From: DASSFZ01 sp035693785
GTDB taxonomy: Bacteria > Chloroflexota > Anaerolineae > Fen-1058
Reading direction: 5' to 3'
Length of the DNA stretch: 9,375 nt
Assembly: GCA_035693785.1 (NCBI GenBank)
Contig: DASSFZ010000077.1
Coordinates: 1 to 9,375, forward strand
In this document: piece after piece, positions 7,039-9,375 of the stretch
Numbering within the stretch: position 1 is the first letter of the stretch
Layout of the letters: every line of letters starts with the position of its first letter
Position numbers and translations under genes: made by a program
The notes under the pieces: generated by a model
Told to the model about the DNA's origin: nothing
The model's input: the letters and a program-made list of their open reading frames with translations, nothing else
The model's database searches: none

Positions 7039-7276
7039 GGCGTCTTACCCATTCGCGCTGCCGAGCATTACGCACCCAGGCTGTACTATCATTCAAGTCC
7101 TCGCGGTTGCGCCACATGCCGATGAAGGCTTCGTTCGCCAGTTTGGTGGGTTTGCCCGTTCTGCGTGGGCGTGCAGAAGTGTAGCGTGCCTGCAAGAACG
7201 CGATGAAATCCAGCACCTGACGCTGTGCTTCTGGGGGTAGTTTGGAGAAGTCCTGCCAAGCGGTTCTCTGATCCAT
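7031..7276 (-). CDS. vapB: VapB-like antitoxin (DUF2281 type)
   Basis: The 81-residue protein starts with a short helical segment, KLPPEAQRQVLDFIAFLQARY (about 12-32), typical of DUF2281 antitoxins. It ends in the toxin-binding tail FIGMWRNREDLNDSTAWVRNARQREW (about 51-76), where the GMW-R-D--DS-WVR pattern is the family hallmark. It should bind and block the adjacent PIN toxin and, as a complex, repress its own promoter. The ATG at 7276 is well supported: GAGG (complement of 7283-7286) lies 6 bases upstream. A promoter and a palindrome precede it at 7293-7321. A basic middle segment (SARPRRTGKPTK) could touch DNA or RNA. Gene order, overlap and size are all those of a standard type II pair. 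Confidence 0.9.
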   Translation of the reverse strand: MDQRTAWQDFSKLPPEAQRQVLDFIAFLQARYTSARPRRTGKPTKLANEAFIGMWRNREDLNDSTAWVRNARQREWVRRRA

Positions 7277-7292
7277 GAGTCACCTCGCCCTA

Positions 7293-7321
7293 TTTATCGA
7301 CGATAATGGCTAGATTGTCAA
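7293..7321 (-). promoter_or_regulatory. Sigma70-like promoter of vapBC
   Basis: Read on the - strand, a perfect -35 box TTGACA (7321-7316) is followed after 17 bp by GATAAA (7298-7293), a 4-of-6 match to the -10 consensus. The vapB ATG follows 16 bp further on, after a GAGG ribosome binding site. Position, strand and spacing all fit vapB. Confidence 0.7.
7294..7306. promoter_or_regulatory. Palindromic operator candidate in the vapBC promoter
   Basis: TTATCG, one central base, then CGATAA form a perfect inverted repeat that covers the -10 box and part of the spacer. VapBC complexes commonly repress their own promoters through such palindromes, so this is a likely autoregulatory site; binding is inferred. 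Confidence 0.6.
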
Positions 7322-7333
7322 CTCGATGGCGCG

Positions 7334-7361
7334 GGGCGCGAGCGGTTCAGTTCACGCGCCC
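7334..7361 (-). terminator. GC-rich stem-loop between the GIY-YIG gene and vapB
   Basis: GGGCGCG (7334-7340) and CGCGCCC (7355-7361) form a 7-bp perfect stem with a 14-nt loop. It is downstream of the GIY-YIG stop (7428, reading leftward) and just before the vapB -35 box. It may separate the two transcripts, but no T-run follows. Confidence 0.35.
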
Positions 7362-7427
7362 GGCCGACCGCAGCTTAGCCTGCCTGTTGGAATGACACGT
7401 GGAATAATGTCGCACTACAGCCACCTC

Positions 7428-7856
7428 TCAACGGCGTTTCCTAGGTCTGTCTTCCAAGGGATTCAGTTTCGGCAGCCACTTGAGTCGCAACTCTCGTTCG
7501 GCGTTACTGGCTTCTCCCTCGTCGAGTTCAACCCATTGGAACCTGACTCGCCTGCGAATCCAATCGCGTGTCATACTGTTGACTGCTGTGGTTGTCATCT
7601 GTGCGCTAATCCGGCAGCGTTCGTCATGTATGTAAACGTCATAGACGTACAAGCAGAATCGGTCACTGGCGCGACTGCCTGAGAAATGCGACTCGAGACG
7701 CCGATGTAGGTTGCCAGCTCTACCAACATAGAAGCACTGAGGTTCATCGTCAAGCCAAGCAGCGTAAACACCACCGGTTGCAGGAACTTGGCCGAGTTGA
7801 TCGTGCGCGATAAAGGGTGCCTCTTTCACCCTGCGTTCCAGTTCTTCAAAGTCCAA
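7428..7856 (-). CDS. Small GIY-YIG nuclease-fold protein
   Basis: The 142-residue protein is essentially one GIY-YIG domain. GGVYAAW (28-34) and CFYVGRAGNLHRRLESHF (41-58) give the two-strand core with Y31, Y43, R46 and R53. NAERELRLKWLPKLNP (118-133) supplies the metal-binding glutamate E120 and the closing asparagine N132, 12 residues apart as in UvrC/Slx1-type domains. The acidic N-terminus and basic tail RPRKRR add no known domain. The fold cuts DNA in repair, recombination, mobile introns and some restriction systems; the role here is unknown. Start: TTG at 7856, supported by AGGAG (complement of 7864-7868) 7 bases upstream and by the lack of an ATG near it. It lies upstream of vapB on the same strand but 151 bp away, with a separate vapBC promoter between, so it is probably its own unit within the same islet. 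Confidence 0.82.
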   Translation of the reverse strand: MDFEELERRVKEAPFIAHDQLGQVPATGGVYAAWLDDEPQCFYVGRAGNLHRRLESHFSGSRASDRFCLYVYDVYIHDERCRISAQMTTTAVNSMTRDWIRRRVRFQWVELDEGEASNAERELRLKWLPKLNPLEDRPRKRR

Positions 7857-7863
7857 TGCGGAT

Positions 7864-7868
7864 CTCCT
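7864..7868 (-). promoter_or_regulatory. Shine-Dalgarno site of the GIY-YIG gene
   Basis: AGGAG on the - strand stands 7 bases before a TTG codon (7856-7854) and decides this unusual start. No convincing -35/-10 pair is seen further upstream before repeat copy B. Confidence 0.7.
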
Positions 7869-7895
7869 GACTCTCTGTGGTGTGCGGCAGGCAGG

Positions 7896-8073
7896 TATCG
7901 CGATAGAACAGTCAGTTGCCTAACGGGCCCCGTACCGATCCCATGGTGCAGCCGCATGTCCTACATCGGGCGCTTCAAGGATACTCGCTTCCGCAGGAAG
8001 GCTCACGCCGTCGAAGTTGCCAACCTCGCCTTCGATCTCTTGGCGAAGGGACACGTTCGGTTTTGTGACGGCG
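7896..8073. repeat. Unidentified dispersed repeat, copy B (right of the vapBC islet)
   Basis: This is the longer counterpart of 6413-6564 in the same orientation, with 22 of 25 and 55 of 58 identical bases in the two best blocks and an extra segment of about 25 bp between them. A + strand frame runs across it to a TAA at 8112-8114 and contains FKDTRFRRKAHAVEVANL. The observed differences do not favour synonymous positions, so I do not call a gene. The gap 7857-8348 contains this repeat, the remnant at 8118-8255 and the repeat at 8306-8334. Confidence 0.8.
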
Positions 8074-8117
8074 GTGCGGCGGGCAACCACGACTTACCTG
8101 CGCTCGCCGACTAAATT

Positions 8118-8255
8118 TTAGCCATACTCTCGGAATTCCGTATCAACCGTGGCGTCAAGCATCTGGTGAAGCGCCGTGTGAAGCACGCGCCAGTCGTTTA
8201 GCCACCGGTCGTGGTAGACCTGGCCGGTCTTCGCGACGCGGAGCGAACCTGCGAC
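8118..8255 (-). pseudogene. Unrecognised 45-codon C-terminal gene remnant
   Basis: On the - strand a frame opens directly after a TGA (8258-8256) and runs to TAA (8120-8118). It encodes GSLRVAKTGQVYHDRW, then LNDWRVLHTALHQML, DATVDTEFREYG and stop. The composition (three W, balanced hydrophobic and acidic residues) looks like real protein, and no start codon stands at its beginning. It therefore reads as the tail of a gene whose front has been lost, perhaps to the neighbouring repeats. I do not recognise the family. A chance frame is possible at this length. Confidence 0.35.
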
Positions 8256-8305
8256 TCACACCGATCGCGAGTTCATCTTGCACGATGACTGTGCCGGGAA
8301 CCTGC

Positions 8306-8334
8306 CAATCCGTGCAATCCGTGGGAAATCCGTG
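8306..8334. repeat. Short tandem repeat CAATCCGTG (CACGGATTG on the other strand), three units
   Basis: CAATCCGTG occurs at 8306-8314 and 8315-8323, and a variant GGAAATCCGTG at 8324-8334. It sits 14 bp beyond the stop of the P-type ATPase gene. I recognise this unit as a type of dispersed bacterial intergenic repeat. Confidence 0.75.
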
Positions 8335-8348
8335 TGTGAGGTCTCTGA

Positions 8349-9375
<1,027 letters not shown>

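Noticed and set aside
7911..8026. Possible integron attC site (GCCTAAC near 7918 and GTTGCCAAC near 8016)
   Set aside because: No proper pair of complementary core sites with GTTRRRY spacing could be built, and copy A lacks the same ends.
7788..8114. 108-residue + strand frame covering repeat copy B
   Set aside because: Its first part is antisense to the GIY-YIG gene, it has no ribosome binding site, and only the repeat-derived end looks protein-like.

Overview
The window is GC-rich and comes most likely from a member of the Chloroflexota (Anaerolineae-like or a relative). Two signs point there. One is the cyclase/AAA-ATPase/TPR architecture. The other is the set of 7-9 bp tandem repeats, such as CTCCAAY, CAGTRAK, ACGTGAT and CACGGATT types, sitting in and between genes. 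I recognise both from such genomes but could not search, so the taxon is an inference.

Region 1 (1-5017, + strand) is a degraded or rearranged signalling locus. A class III adenylate cyclase/STAND-type ATPase enters from the left edge and stops at 1358, just where its family continues into a TPR region. The TPR half follows in another frame (1378-3180). A diverged second copy of that half follows again (3215-5017) without any cyclase or ATPase of its own. Short repeats lie inside these genes and at their borders, and supply some of their stop and start codons.

Region 2 (5075-6319, + strand) is a complete 12-helix MFS transporter of the drug:H+ antiporter type.

Region 3 (about 6410-8075) is a small accessory islet that looks less GC-rich than its surroundings. 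A vapBC toxin-antitoxin pair with a readable promoter and a palindromic operator, and a small GIY-YIG nuclease-fold protein, are all on the - strand. Two imperfect copies of an unidentified repeat of about 150-180 bp, in the same orientation, flank them.

Region 4 (8118-9375, - strand) holds an unrecognised 45-codon gene remnant and the C-terminal third of a P2-type, Ca2+-ATPase-like pump that leaves the window on the right.

The MFS and P-type genes look like ordinary housekeeping or accessory functions. The parts that repay attention are the broken and duplicated signalling gene with its repeats, and the direct-repeat-bounded vapBC/GIY-YIG islet. I found no convincing new multi-gene system, CRISPR array, tRNA or rRNA.
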